Below, piece by piece: positions 1-7,757 of a stretch of DNA of 20,779 nt (positions are counted from its first letter, which is position 1; each line of letters starts with the position of its first letter). The translations under genes were made by a program, and so were the position numbers. The DNA comes from Pseudomonadota bacterium (lineage in GTDB: Bacteria; Pseudomonadota; Gammaproteobacteria; Burkholderiales; Burkholderiaceae_B), in assembly GCA_023388835.1 (NCBI GenBank), contig JAEWFK010000055.1, positions 1-20,779 of the forward strand. The letters are read 5' to 3'. The notes below the pieces were generated by a model. The model worked only from the letters and a program-made list of their open reading frames with translations. It did no database searches and was not told the origin of the DNA.

Positions 1-566
1 GTGCCGGCCAGCCCCGTGCGCAGCGCGTAGGCGCGCACCTGACGCGGTTCGGCCACCGAAAGAAACAATTTGCCGGTCGAGGTCAGATGCAAGGGAGCAT
101 GCCCGCCGATTGCCCGGACCACCTGCATGCCCGAGCGCTCGCTCCACGCTCTCTCGATATAGACGATCTCATCGCCTTGCTGCAAAGAGAGATTGACCGT
201 CTGTCCGGTTGCGCGATGAAGTTCGCGCATAGGTTCAAGCGCTACTTCGCGTACGTTGAGCCGCCGCTTCACCAAGGAGCCGAGCTCCAGCAGCCGCATG
301 CCGAGTTGATACATGCCGCTGTCGACGCGGTCGACATAGCGCCCAACCACGAGGTCGTTCAGAATTCGGTGAGTGGTAGATGCATGGAGGCCGGTCGCCG
401 CAGCGAGGTCCTTTAGCGAGACGGGCTTCGTATGTTGCGCCAGTACGTCAAGCAGATTCATCGCGCGATCAAGCACTTGGATCGCGACAGGTCCGCTGGT
501 GATCCCAGGAAGGGCGTTCGAGCCGCGTGAAGGCAGGGTATCAGTGCGAGCAGATAACGTGGGCAT
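1..566 (-). CDS. IclR-family transcriptional regulator (partial, C-terminus beyond left edge)
   Basis: Reading the minus strand from the ATG at 566 gives 188 codons open to the window edge. Residues about 28-90 form the IclR winged helix-turn-helix: a recognition-helix region with LKDLAAATGLHASTTHRIL (about 51-69) and a wing ending in YQLG. Residues from about 105 onward start the effector-binding GAF-like domain (REVALEPMRELHRATGQTVN, then LTSTGKLFLS). IclR proteins are usually about 250-270 residues, so roughly 70-80 are missing. Family members bind small aromatic or organic acids and control catabolic operons; the ligand cannot be read here and the regulated genes probably lie left of the window. 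An in-frame ATG lies 24 nt upstream at 590, but 566 fits the promoter better because it leaves a leader of about 30 nt. The gene follows the cinA-like gene by 105 nt on the same strand and has its own promoter. Confidence 0.9.
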   Translation of the reverse strand, partial: MPTLSARTDTLPSRGSNALPGITSGPVAIQVLDRAMNLLDVLAQHTKPVSLKDLAAATGLHASTTHRILNDLVVGRYVDRVDSGMYQLGMRLLELGSLVKRRLNVREVALEPMRELHRATGQTVNLSLQQGDEIVYIERAWSERSGMQVVRAIGGHAPLHLTSTGKLFLSVAEPRQVRAYALRTGLAG

Positions 567-588
567 GGTTCTTATGATGCAACGCAAC

Positions 589-632
589 ATTTCCGTATGG
601 TGGAATATACACGAAGTCGCCCACCCTGTCTG
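589..632 (-). promoter_or_regulatory. sigma70-like promoter of the IclR gene with overlapping inverted repeat
   Basis: On the minus strand a -35-like CAGACA (632-627) and a -10-like TATATT (609-604) are separated by exactly 17 bp. The expected start point near 597 leaves a leader of about 30 nt before the ATG at 566. An imperfect palindrome with arms ATTCC and GGAAAT (606-589) starts in the -10 hexamer and covers the start point. IclR proteins often autoregulate through palindromes of this kind, so it is a plausible operator. This is read by eye and not tested. Confidence 0.45.
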
Positions 633-671
633 CAGGGCCCCGCCCCCAGTGGTTACCTTCCCGACCAAGGT

Positions 672-1463
672 TCAAGGCGTAAGTTCGCCGCCTAACCGAA
701 GCACCTCATCGCGCAGGTAAGCCAGCGCCCGCGCCGCCGCCGCAGGCTCTCCCTTCACCCCAAGATCGATATGCGGCCTGCCCTGCCCCATGCTGGGCAA
801 GCTGAACGCACGCACGCTAGGCCAGCGGCGTTCGAGCTCCTCTAGTGCGGGTGTGATGCGGGACTCGGGCATCTCGAACACGATGAAGGAATGCTCGACT
901 CGCTCCACCTGGTGGTGCAGAGACGCATAACGCTGGTCGAGGGTCCATTCCATCATGGGCCAGGCCATGACAGGAAAGCCCGGCATGAAAGTGTGATCGT
1001 GGATGAAGAACCCTGGAATCTTGTTATAGGGATTGGGCACGATGTCGCTGCCCACGGGGAAGACCCCCATCTCCAGCCGTTGCTGGTTTTCCGGCAAGGA
1101 CATGTCGCCGCTGCCGCGCCCTTCCCGTTCGTTATCCGCGCAACGCTCGGTGATCAGCCGCTCCGCTTCAGGATGCAGGGCCAGCTCCACACCCAGCGCC
1201 TGGGCGGCGGCCTGGCGCGTACGGTCGTCCGGCGTGGCGCCAATTCCCCCGCAAGAGAAGACAATATCCCGCGTAGCGAAGCTGCGCTCAAGCACAGCGG
1301 CGATTTCGTCCTGGGCATCGGAAATGATCTCTACGCCGCCTAACTGCATGCCGCGTTCGCTCAGCAGTTTGATGAGCTGAGCCATGTGCTTGTCCTGCCG
1401 GCGGCCTGACAGGATTTCATCGCCGATCAGAATCAGGCGGATTTTAGGCAGATCACTGTTCAT
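672..1463 (-). CDS. MoCF (MoaB/Mog-like) domain protein, CinA N-terminal type
   Basis: The 263-residue protein is a stand-alone molybdopterin-binding (MoCF) domain as found at the N-terminus of CinA. Visible signatures are IGDEILSG (about 13-20), the glycine-rich SCGGIGATPDDRTRQA (about 70-85), SLPENQQ and the MPGFPVM segment. It lacks the C-terminal nicotinamide-nucleotide amidase domain of full CinA, which is about 410 residues, so deamidase activity should not be assumed. Relatives in this group are annotated as competence/damage-inducible protein A-like or molybdopterin-binding; the CinA COG domain is linked to ADP-ribose pyrophosphatase activity. The start overlaps the stop of the EI24 gene in an ATGA motif, which indicates translational coupling. 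The molecular role in this organism is uncertain. Confidence 0.85.
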   Translation of the reverse strand: MNSDLPKIRLILIGDEILSGRRQDKHMAQLIKLLSERGMQLGGVEIISDAQDEIAAVLERSFATRDIVFSCGGIGATPDDRTRQAAAQALGVELALHPEAERLITERCADNEREGRGSGDMSLPENQQRLEMGVFPVGSDIVPNPYNKIPGFFIHDHTFMPGFPVMAWPMMEWTLDQRYASLHHQVERVEHSFIVFEMPESRITPALEELERRWPSVRAFSLPSMGQGRPHIDLGVKGEPAAAARALAYLRDEVLRLGGELTP

Positions 1464-2251
1464 TCAGCGACTCCGGACAGACGATGCTGACGCAAGGTTT
1501 CGAGCCCGAAGTGGGCAAATACCAGCGAAGAAAACACAGGCATGATGAGCCAGGCCGGTGGAATGAGGTTGATAAGGGCGAGGCAAAAGCCGATCAACCA
1601 CCACTGCCGGTTGTGGCGCTTCCATAGATGGTTGCGTTCCGCAGGAGCCGCGTGTTCGATGATGGCGTCTACACGGAGCATGCGAGTAATGGCGAAGGTC
1701 CACCAGAATATGGGGAGCAGGACCGCGAAAGGAGGAAACAGCCATAAAGGCATGGTCACCAGCCACCCCAGTACAAACAACACTCCCACCCACACGGCGT
1801 TCCAGGCGCTCAACACCGTGGCATTTTGACCGTTGCGACGCAGGCCCTGGTAGTGCGTCTTGTCGAGAAGCCCCAATACGATCGGCATGATGAATACCGC
1901 TGCGATCACAAGACCCAGGATGCCGGACATGGGGAGCAGGATCCCGGCCGCCACGATGGGAATCAGGTACAGCTTGATGGAAAAGAGGCCTATGGCCAGC
2001 AGCCAGCCATCTACAGTGTTGAGCACGCCCCAGTCTGCCGACTGCACAGTGAGCCATTCCGTAAGCGGGCTCCAGAACACCCACAGCAGAAGTATGGCGC
2101 CCAGCAGCGTGATCACCAATGGCAGGACAATGGCGAACAACATCTTGGGGTGCAGCTGCGACACCAGAGCACGTTTGAATGCCGCCGCTACGGCAAGCAG
2201 CCCCGTTGGCGCAGAGCGTGCATCACGTAAAGCCACCTGATATTCGTCCAT
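1460..2251 (-). CDS. EI24-domain inner-membrane protein (CysZ-like superfamily)
   Basis: The protein is 263 residues with several strongly hydrophobic segments, at about 36-56, 83-130 (two spans), 150-180 and 220-250. A hydrophilic N-terminus contains a short amphipathic stretch (AFKRALVSQLHPKM), and there is a conserved-looking LDKTHYQGLRRNGQN loop. This matches the EI24/CysZ-like membrane family; some members import sulfate, but many proteobacterial ones have unknown function. The ATG at 2251 is chosen because GGAAG lies 8 nt upstream, MDEYQVALRDA is a natural N-terminus, and a promoter sits just before it. A longer reading from 2353 would run through that promoter and into the divergent thioredoxin gene. 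The stop overlaps the MoCF-domain gene by 4 nt, so the two form an operon. Confidence 0.85.
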   Translation of the reverse strand: MDEYQVALRDARSAPTGLLAVAAAFKRALVSQLHPKMLFAIVLPLVITLLGAILLLWVFWSPLTEWLTVQSADWGVLNTVDGWLLAIGLFSIKLYLIPIVAAGILLPMSGILGLVIAAVFIMPIVLGLLDKTHYQGLRRNGQNATVLSAWNAVWVGVLFVLGWLVTMPLWLFPPFAVLLPIFWWTFAITRMLRVDAIIEHAAPAERNHLWKRHNRQWWLIGFCLALINLIPPAWLIMPVFSSLVFAHFGLETLRQHRLSGVAE

Positions 2252-2278
2252 TTGAGTCTTCCAAGCTAGACAGCAGTT

Positions 2279-2307
2279 ATCATAGTGAAAGCCATGGGAA
2301 CTGTCTG
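2279..2307 (-). promoter_or_regulatory. sigma70-like promoter for the EI24-MoCF operon
   Basis: On the minus strand CAGACA (2307-2302) and TATGAT (2284-2279) are separated by 17 bp. The expected start point near 2272 gives a leader of about 20 nt that contains the GGAAG ribosome-binding site before the ATG at 2251. The -35 hexamer lies only 5 bp from the divergent thioredoxin start codon. No equally good promoter is visible for the thioredoxin gene on the plus strand. Confidence 0.5.
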
Positions 2308-2312
2308 CGCAT

Positions 2313-2690
2313 ATGAACCTTTTTGATGCCCAAGCCGACCTGCCTGCCTTCACTCGCCGGCTGGATACCGAACACGAGTTGTTGGTTGCCTGTTATTGCG
2401 CGGCTTGGTGCGATACCTGTGGCGCCTATCGCAGCGGCTTTGAAGCACTCGCCCCTCGCTGGCCGCAGCATGTCTTCGTCTGGATCGACATCGAAGAAAA
2501 CGAGGTGCTGCTGGGTGATGATGAGATCGACAACTTCCCCACGCTGCTAGTGCAATCCGCAAGAGGCAATGTCTTCTTCGGGCCGATGCCGCCTCACGCA
2601 GAACAGCTTGATCGCCTGCTGAAAAGCGTCGATGCCGACACACCGGTCATCGGAGCGGGCCCCGGCGCACTGAGAACTCTGTTGGACTGA
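2313..2690 (+). CDS. thioredoxin-family protein, WCDTC active site
   Basis: The 125-residue protein has a compact thioredoxin fold. Its redox motif CAAWCDTCGAY places the cysteines at residues 33 and 36, the segment HVFVWIDIEENEVL corresponds to the central strand and helix, and the cis-proline is in NFPTLLV (Pro75). The dipeptide between the cysteines is Asp-Thr instead of Gly-Pro, so this is not the housekeeping TrxA; the redox potential and substrate cannot be inferred. There is no signal peptide or membrane anchor, so it should be cytoplasmic. An in-frame stop at 2286-2288 leaves the ATG at 2313 as the only good start, with a weak Shine-Dalgarno site. It is divergent from the EI24 operon and convergent with rhlE. 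Confidence 0.85.
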   Translation: MNLFDAQADLPAFTRRLDTEHELLVACYCAAWCDTCGAYRSGFEALAPRWPQHVFVWIDIEENEVLLGDDEIDNFPTLLVQSARGNVFFGPMPPHAEQLDRLLKSVDADTPVIGAGPGALRTLLD

Positions 2691-2733
2691 ACGGCGGTGA
2701 AACGCCGCGCGCTCGCGCACGAGCGACGCAGCG

Positions 2734-4116
<1,383 letters not shown>

Positions 4117-4170
4117 TGAGTGTGCATGCCCCGCCGGGCGGTCCCGTGCGGCGGCGTCCGTAACGCATTG

Positions 4171-4198
4171 ATTTTAACGCAGATACGAAGTAGGCCAA
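4171..4198 (-). promoter_or_regulatory. possible rhlE promoter
   Basis: On the minus strand TTGGCC (4198-4193) and TAAAAT (4176-4171) are separated by 16 bp. This would give a start near 4164 and a GC-rich leader of about 48 nt containing a CCGCCG/CGGCGG hairpin before the rhlE ATG. The -35 match is only partial. Confidence 0.3.
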
Positions 4199-4286
4199 TG
4201 ACAATCGGAAGACATGCTGTTGCGCCGCGACACTATTGTGATACGCAGCATGCGCGGGAATCGGGCGACATGCCGCGCCGACCGGG

Positions 4287-4625
4287 TCAGAACGGCCACC
4301 ACGGGCGCAAGAGCCAGTACGCCACCATGCCGCCGCCGATCAACAGGAGAGAACTTCGAGTCTTCCAGTACAGCAGAACGGCAAGCAAGGCGGCGACTGC
4401 CTTCACATCCAGAGCAGGCACCGTACCGGGTTGCCACGGAAGGATCTCCGGAATGATGATGCCCGCCAGCGCAGCCGTGGGCGCATAGCGCAAGGCGCCC
4501 CGCACCGTCTCCGAAAGCGGCAGATAGTCGCCAAAGACAATGTAGGTCGCACGCGTGATAAGGCTGCACAATGCCAGAAGGCCGATCGCGCCCAATACAT
4601 ACCAACTCGAGTCATCCAGCATCAT
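4287..4625 (-). CDS. azlD: AzlD-family branched-chain amino-acid exporter subunit
   Basis: This is a 112-residue hydrophobic protein with about four membrane spans and the family pattern LITRATYIVFGDYLPL near the N-terminus, followed by ALRYAPTAALAGIIIPEIL and a hydrophobic C-terminal half ending in aromatic residues. AzlD is the small partner of AzlC (in Gram-positives BrnE with BrnF, in E. coli YgaH with YgaZ). Together they export branched-chain amino acids such as valine, leucine and isoleucine across the inner membrane. The ATG overlaps the azlC stop in ATGA, which is typical translational coupling for two subunits of one transporter. No rho-independent terminator is evident downstream in the 170 bp before rhlE. 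Confidence 0.88.
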   Translation of the reverse strand: MMLDDSSWYVLGAIGLLALCSLITRATYIVFGDYLPLSETVRGALRYAPTAALAGIIIPEILPWQPGTVPALDVKAVAALLAVLLYWKTRSSLLLIGGGMVAYWLLRPWWPF

Positions 4626-5365
4626 TTCGCAGCCTTAACACTTTTCGCAAACCGTTCGCTCAGCACCCCGGCGATAATCCCCGTCACCACGGCCGCCGCC
4701 AGGCCCAGGCGCAGGGGCAGCCCTTGCCCCACCCAGGCGACAGCGGCTGCGGCCAGCATACAGATCGCGACCGGGCGGGTACTAACGAGCGGGATCACCA
4801 CCGAAAGCAAAGCAAGGACGGCGGCAAACTCCAGGGACCAGGAGGCCGGGATGGCGCCGGCGAGATAAATGCCAATCAGCGAGCTGCCGTTCCATGCGAA
4901 CCAGCCGGGACCGATCACACCCAGGTAGTACCACAGGTGACGCGGGTCTGCTCGGCGGCGCGATTCGCCATAACGGCCCATGAAAAGCACGAAACCGATG
5001 TCTGTGGAGAAGAATCCGACGCCCAGTCGCTTGGGCCAGCTCAGGTGACGGAAGAAAGGCTGAAGGGCCGCCCCGAAGATGAGGAAACGGATATTCACGA
5101 CGAAGCCGGCGGCGAAAACCAGCAGCAAGGGCACACCGTCATTGATGAGCGGCAGGGATGTGAGCTGGGCCGAACCGGCATAGACCAGCAGCGTCATGAG
5201 CGTGGCGAGCCATTCGCTCAGCCCCGACTTCACGATGGCGATACCGGTCACCAGACCCCATGTCGCGGTGGCGATGAGCGCGGGAAAGACATCCCGCAGA
5301 CCGAGCATGAACTGTGCGCGGTACCGCGCCTCCGGCATCACCGGAACCAAGCGACTGAAGGACAC
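4622..5365 (-). CDS. azlC: AzlC-family branched-chain amino-acid exporter, large subunit
   Basis: The polytopic membrane protein carries AzlC signatures: FMLGLRDVFPALIATATWGLVTG near the N-terminus, LVYAGSAQLTSLPL, VVNIRFLIFGAALQPFF, and a later GFFSTDIGFVLFM segment, followed by further hydrophobic spans. It pairs with AzlD to export branched-chain amino acids. I prefer the GTG start at 5365, giving 247 residues, because an AGGGAAG Shine-Dalgarno sequence lies just upstream and the length fits the family. An ATG at 5338 is possible, and a TTG at 5425 gives a longer reading that would overlap the ilvE promoter on the other strand. The gene is divergent from ilvE with an 85-bp shared intergenic region, so export and transamination genes for the same amino acids lie back to back. 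Confidence 0.87.
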   Translation of the reverse strand: MSFSRLVPVMPEARYRAQFMLGLRDVFPALIATATWGLVTGIAIVKSGLSEWLATLMTLLVYAGSAQLTSLPLINDGVPLLLVFAAGFVVNIRFLIFGAALQPFFRHLSWPKRLGVGFFSTDIGFVLFMGRYGESRRRADPRHLWYYLGVIGPGWFAWNGSSLIGIYLAGAIPASWSLEFAAVLALLSVVIPLVSTRPVAICMLAAAAVAWVGQGLPLRLGLAAAVVTGIIAGVLSERFAKSVKAAK

Positions 5366-5417
5366 GTAAGCTTCCCTGGAGAGAACGGGCAGCCGCACAT
5401 TGTAAGCCTGTGTCCCT

Positions 5418-5446
5418 TGGTACAATCAAGCGTCTATTCGGGAGAG
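5418..5446 (+). promoter_or_regulatory. ilvE extended -10 promoter and ribosome-binding site
   Basis: TGG-TACAAT (5418-5426) is an extended -10 element (TGn plus TACAAT, 5 of 6 to consensus). A -35-like TTGTAA (5400-5405) is present but only 15 bp away. The expected start near 5433 leaves a short leader containing GGGAGAG (5440-5446), correctly spaced before the ATG at 5451. Nothing resembling a leucine/isoleucine attenuator leader peptide is visible. Confidence 0.5.
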
Positions 5447-5450
5447 CAAT

Positions 5451-6371
5451 ATGTCAATGGCTGATCGCGACGGAGTCATCTGGTATGACGGCAAACTGGT
5501 TCCCTGGCGCGAAGCCAATACCCACGTACTGACACACTCCCTGCACTATGGGCTGGCGGTCTTCGAGGGCTTGCGCGCCTACGATACCGAATTGGGCACG
5601 GCCATTTTCCGTCTGGCGGATCACACTCGGCGGCTATTCAATTCCGCCCATATCTATCAGATGCCGATTCCGTTCGATCCGGAAACCATCAATGCCGCCC
5701 AATGCGAAGCAGTACGCGCCAATGGGCTGAAATCCTGCTATATCCGCCCGCTCGTGTTCTACGGTTCCGAAAAAATGGGGGTCTCTCCCAAGGGCGCGGC
5801 CGTGCACGTCGCCATTGCGGCGTGGTCCTGGGGCGCCTATCTGGGCGAAGAAGCCCTCAAGAGCGGCATCCGCGTCAAGATTTCATCATTTGCGCGCCAG
5901 CACGTCAACGTCACGATGCCGCGGGCCAAGGTCGCCAGCACTTATGCGAACTCCATTCTGGCCAATGCCGAAGCCCTGGATCACGGCTACGACGAAGCCA
6001 TTCTGCTGGACACTGAAGGGTTCGTGGCCGAAGGCGCAGGCGAAAACCTCTTCATTGTGAAAGACGGAGCGGTGTACGAACCTGAGATCGCCTCGGCACT
6101 CACCGGCATCACCCGCGCCACCGTCCACGCGCTGGCTGCCGACCTGGGCATCCCGGTGCATACGCGCCGGCTGACCCGCGACGACCTCTACATCGCCGAC
6201 GAGGCCTTTTTCTCCGGCACGGCCGCTGAAATCACGCCCATTCGCGAGATCGACGGCCGGCGCATTGGCGCCGGTGCGCGTGGACCCGTCACCGAGCGCC
6301 TGCAGACCGCCTTCTTCGATGCGGCCAACGGCCGCAATCCCAGATACCATCATTGGCTGACCCCCGTATGA
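5451..6371 (+). CDS. ilvE: branched-chain amino-acid aminotransferase
   Basis: The 306-residue fold-type IV PLP aminotransferase converts 2-keto acids to valine, leucine and isoleucine using glutamate. The catalytic lysine is Lys160 in PRAKVASTYANS. Other family features are THSLHYGLAVFEGLRAY (28-44), YIRPLVFYG (97-105), EGFVAEGAGENLF (189-201) with the conserved Glu, TGITRATV (218-225) and FFSGTAAEITPI (253-264). Length and motifs match E. coli IlvE (309 residues) rather than D-amino-acid transaminase. The enzyme is cytoplasmic, normally a hexamer. The start is fixed by a strong upstream GGAG. It is followed after 34 bp by a small zinc-finger gene and then a YheT-like hydrolase, probably one transcript, and is divergent from azlCD. 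Confidence 0.95.
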   Translation: MSMADRDGVIWYDGKLVPWREANTHVLTHSLHYGLAVFEGLRAYDTELGTAIFRLADHTRRLFNSAHIYQMPIPFDPETINAAQCEAVRANGLKSCYIRPLVFYGSEKMGVSPKGAAVHVAIAAWSWGAYLGEEALKSGIRVKISSFARQHVNVTMPRAKVASTYANSILANAEALDHGYDEAILLDTEGFVAEGAGENLFIVKDGAVYEPEIASALTGITRATVHALAADLGIPVHTRRLTRDDLYIADEAFFSGTAAEITPIREIDGRRIGAGARGPVTERLQTAFFDAANGRNPRYHHWLTPV

Positions 6372-6405
6372 AGGGTCCGCACACCCTACCCTTTCAGGAA
6401 ACGAA

Positions 6406-6618
6406 ATGAGCAGCACGCCGCAGAATACCGTCCAGCAAGGCGAGACCGTTTACGTCGAAGCCAAGGATCTCCCTGTCTATTGTCCCGGCCCCCATGCGCC
6501 GCTCTGGAGCATGCATCCGCGCGTCTACATCGAGATCGTGCAGACCGGCGGGGCGATCTGCCCCTATTGCGGCACCGCCTACCAGCTCAAGGAAGGTGAG
6601 AAAGTCCACGGCCACTGA
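6406..6618 (+). CDS. small CHCC-type zinc-finger protein
   Basis: The 70-residue protein has the ligand pattern Cys26 (YCPGPHAPLW), His37 (MHPRVYIEI), Cys52 and Cys55 (AICPYCGTAYQL), i.e. the zf-CHCC fold also present in the NDUFS6 subunit of mitochondrial complex I. In Burkholderiales a small protein of this type is often found next to ilvE, but its function is not established. A good AGGAA ribosome-binding site lies 5 nt before the ATG. It ends 17 bp before the YheT-like gene, so the three genes probably share a transcript. It is most likely a soluble cytoplasmic protein that binds one zinc ion. Confidence 0.88.
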   Translation: MSSTPQNTVQQGETVYVEAKDLPVYCPGPHAPLWSMHPRVYIEIVQTGGAICPYCGTAYQLKEGEKVHGH

Positions 6619-6635
6619 CACGATAAAGGCTGTAT

Positions 6636-7727
6636 GTGACTGCGCGCGTCGATACCTCGCCCTGTCCGACACCGTGGTGGCTCCCGGGCGGCCATATGCA
6701 AACCCTGTATGGGGCATTGGCTGTCCGCCACCACCATATCTCTTTCATCAGAGATCGCGTCGACACGCCGGACGGCGACTTCCTGGATTTCGACTGGGCC
6801 GGGCCGGGGCTGTTTGCCGACCGCCGCCTTGATGGCAGTCCGGTCCGTTCAGACCCGCGGCTTCAGAAGTCCGCCGCGCGCCGCTGGATCCATGACGATG
6901 ACTGGGTGCAATTGCACGCCACACCCGACACGCCCGCGCTGGTGATTTTCCATGGCCTGGAAGGCAGCAGCCGCAGCCACTACGCGCAATCCATCGCCCA
7001 GTATTTCCGGGCCCGAGGCTGGATCACGGTCATGGCCCATTTCCGAGGGTGCTCCGGATTTCCCAACCGCATGGCACGCGCCTATTTCTCCGGTGACTCC
7101 GCCGACATCTCATTCATTCTTGACACGGTGCGGCAACGGGTCCCGCAGGCGCGATGGCACGCGGCCGGCATATCGCTGGGCGGAAACGCCATGCTCAAAT
7201 ATCTGGGCGAGCGCGAGCACGAGGCCGGCTGGCTGCGCGCCGCGGCGGCCGTGTCGGTGCCCTTGGACCTGGTCGCCTGCGGCCGCGCACTATCGGAAAC
7301 CAGAAGCGGCCGTCATCTGTATTGCCGGCACTTCCTGCGAACCATGCGGCCCAAGGTCCTGGACAAAGCCCGCCGCTTCCCAGGCACCATCGACGTTTTA
7401 CGCCTGGGACAAGTGCGCACATTGCGGGAATTCGATGATCTCTACACCGCGCCCATGCACGGCTACCGGAACGCCCTCGATTACTGGACCCGAGCTTCAA
7501 GCAAGCCGCGGCTCAAGACAGTGGCCGTTCCAACGCTGGTCCTGAACGCGCGAAACGACCCGTTCGTACCGGAGACATCGCTGCCCGGTTCACACGACTG
7601 CTCCGATCACATCACCCTGCACCAGCCGGCAGAAGGCGGCCATGCGGCCTTCGTAACCGGCCCTTTCCCCGGAAACCTGAACTGGTTGCCCACTCGACTG
7701 GCTCGTTATTTCGAAAGCGGTGAATGA
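6636..7727 (+). CDS. YheT-family alpha/beta hydrolase
   Basis: The 363-residue protein opens with the diagnostic PTPWWLPGGHMQTLYGAL (about 11-28) of the YheT/EMB8-like family. It then has the hydrolase core: FHGLEGSSRSHYAQ (105-118, oxyanion-hole region), HFRGCSG (135-141), nucleophile elbow GISLGGN with Ser180, acid Asp308 in LNARNDPFVP, and catalytic His336 in GGHAAFV. The substrate is unknown; relatives are esterase-like and some act in fatty-acid or polyhydroxyalkanoate-related metabolism. The start is GTG at 6636 with AAAGG 6 nt upstream; the ATG overlapping it runs straight into a stop. At about residues 57-100 there is a polar stretch (GLFADRRLDG...DDDWVQLH) that is longer than in many relatives. 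There is no signal peptide. Confidence 0.9.
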   Translation: MTARVDTSPCPTPWWLPGGHMQTLYGALAVRHHHISFIRDRVDTPDGDFLDFDWAGPGLFADRRLDGSPVRSDPRLQKSAARRWIHDDDWVQLHATPDTPALVIFHGLEGSSRSHYAQSIAQYFRARGWITVMAHFRGCSGFPNRMARAYFSGDSADISFILDTVRQRVPQARWHAAGISLGGNAMLKYLGEREHEAGWLRAAAAVSVPLDLVACGRALSETRSGRHLYCRHFLRTMRPKVLDKARRFPGTIDVLRLGQVRTLREFDDLYTAPMHGYRNALDYWTRASSKPRLKTVAVPTLVLNARNDPFVPETSLPGSHDCSDHITLHQPAEGGHAAFVTGPFPGNLNWLPTRLARYFESGE

Positions 7728-7757
7728 AACACAGGCCGCCCCGCCCTGGGAACACGC

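Noticed and set aside
2252..2353. Longer start of the EI24 gene
   Set aside because: It would place the promoter and part of the divergent thioredoxin gene inside the coding region, and the extra residues show no family similarity.
4571..5464. 297-codon plus-strand frame opposite azlC
   Set aside because: It is antisense to a membrane-protein gene. Its product is hydrophilic low-complexity sequence rich in Glu, Gln, His and Arg, the usual complement of hydrophobic codons.
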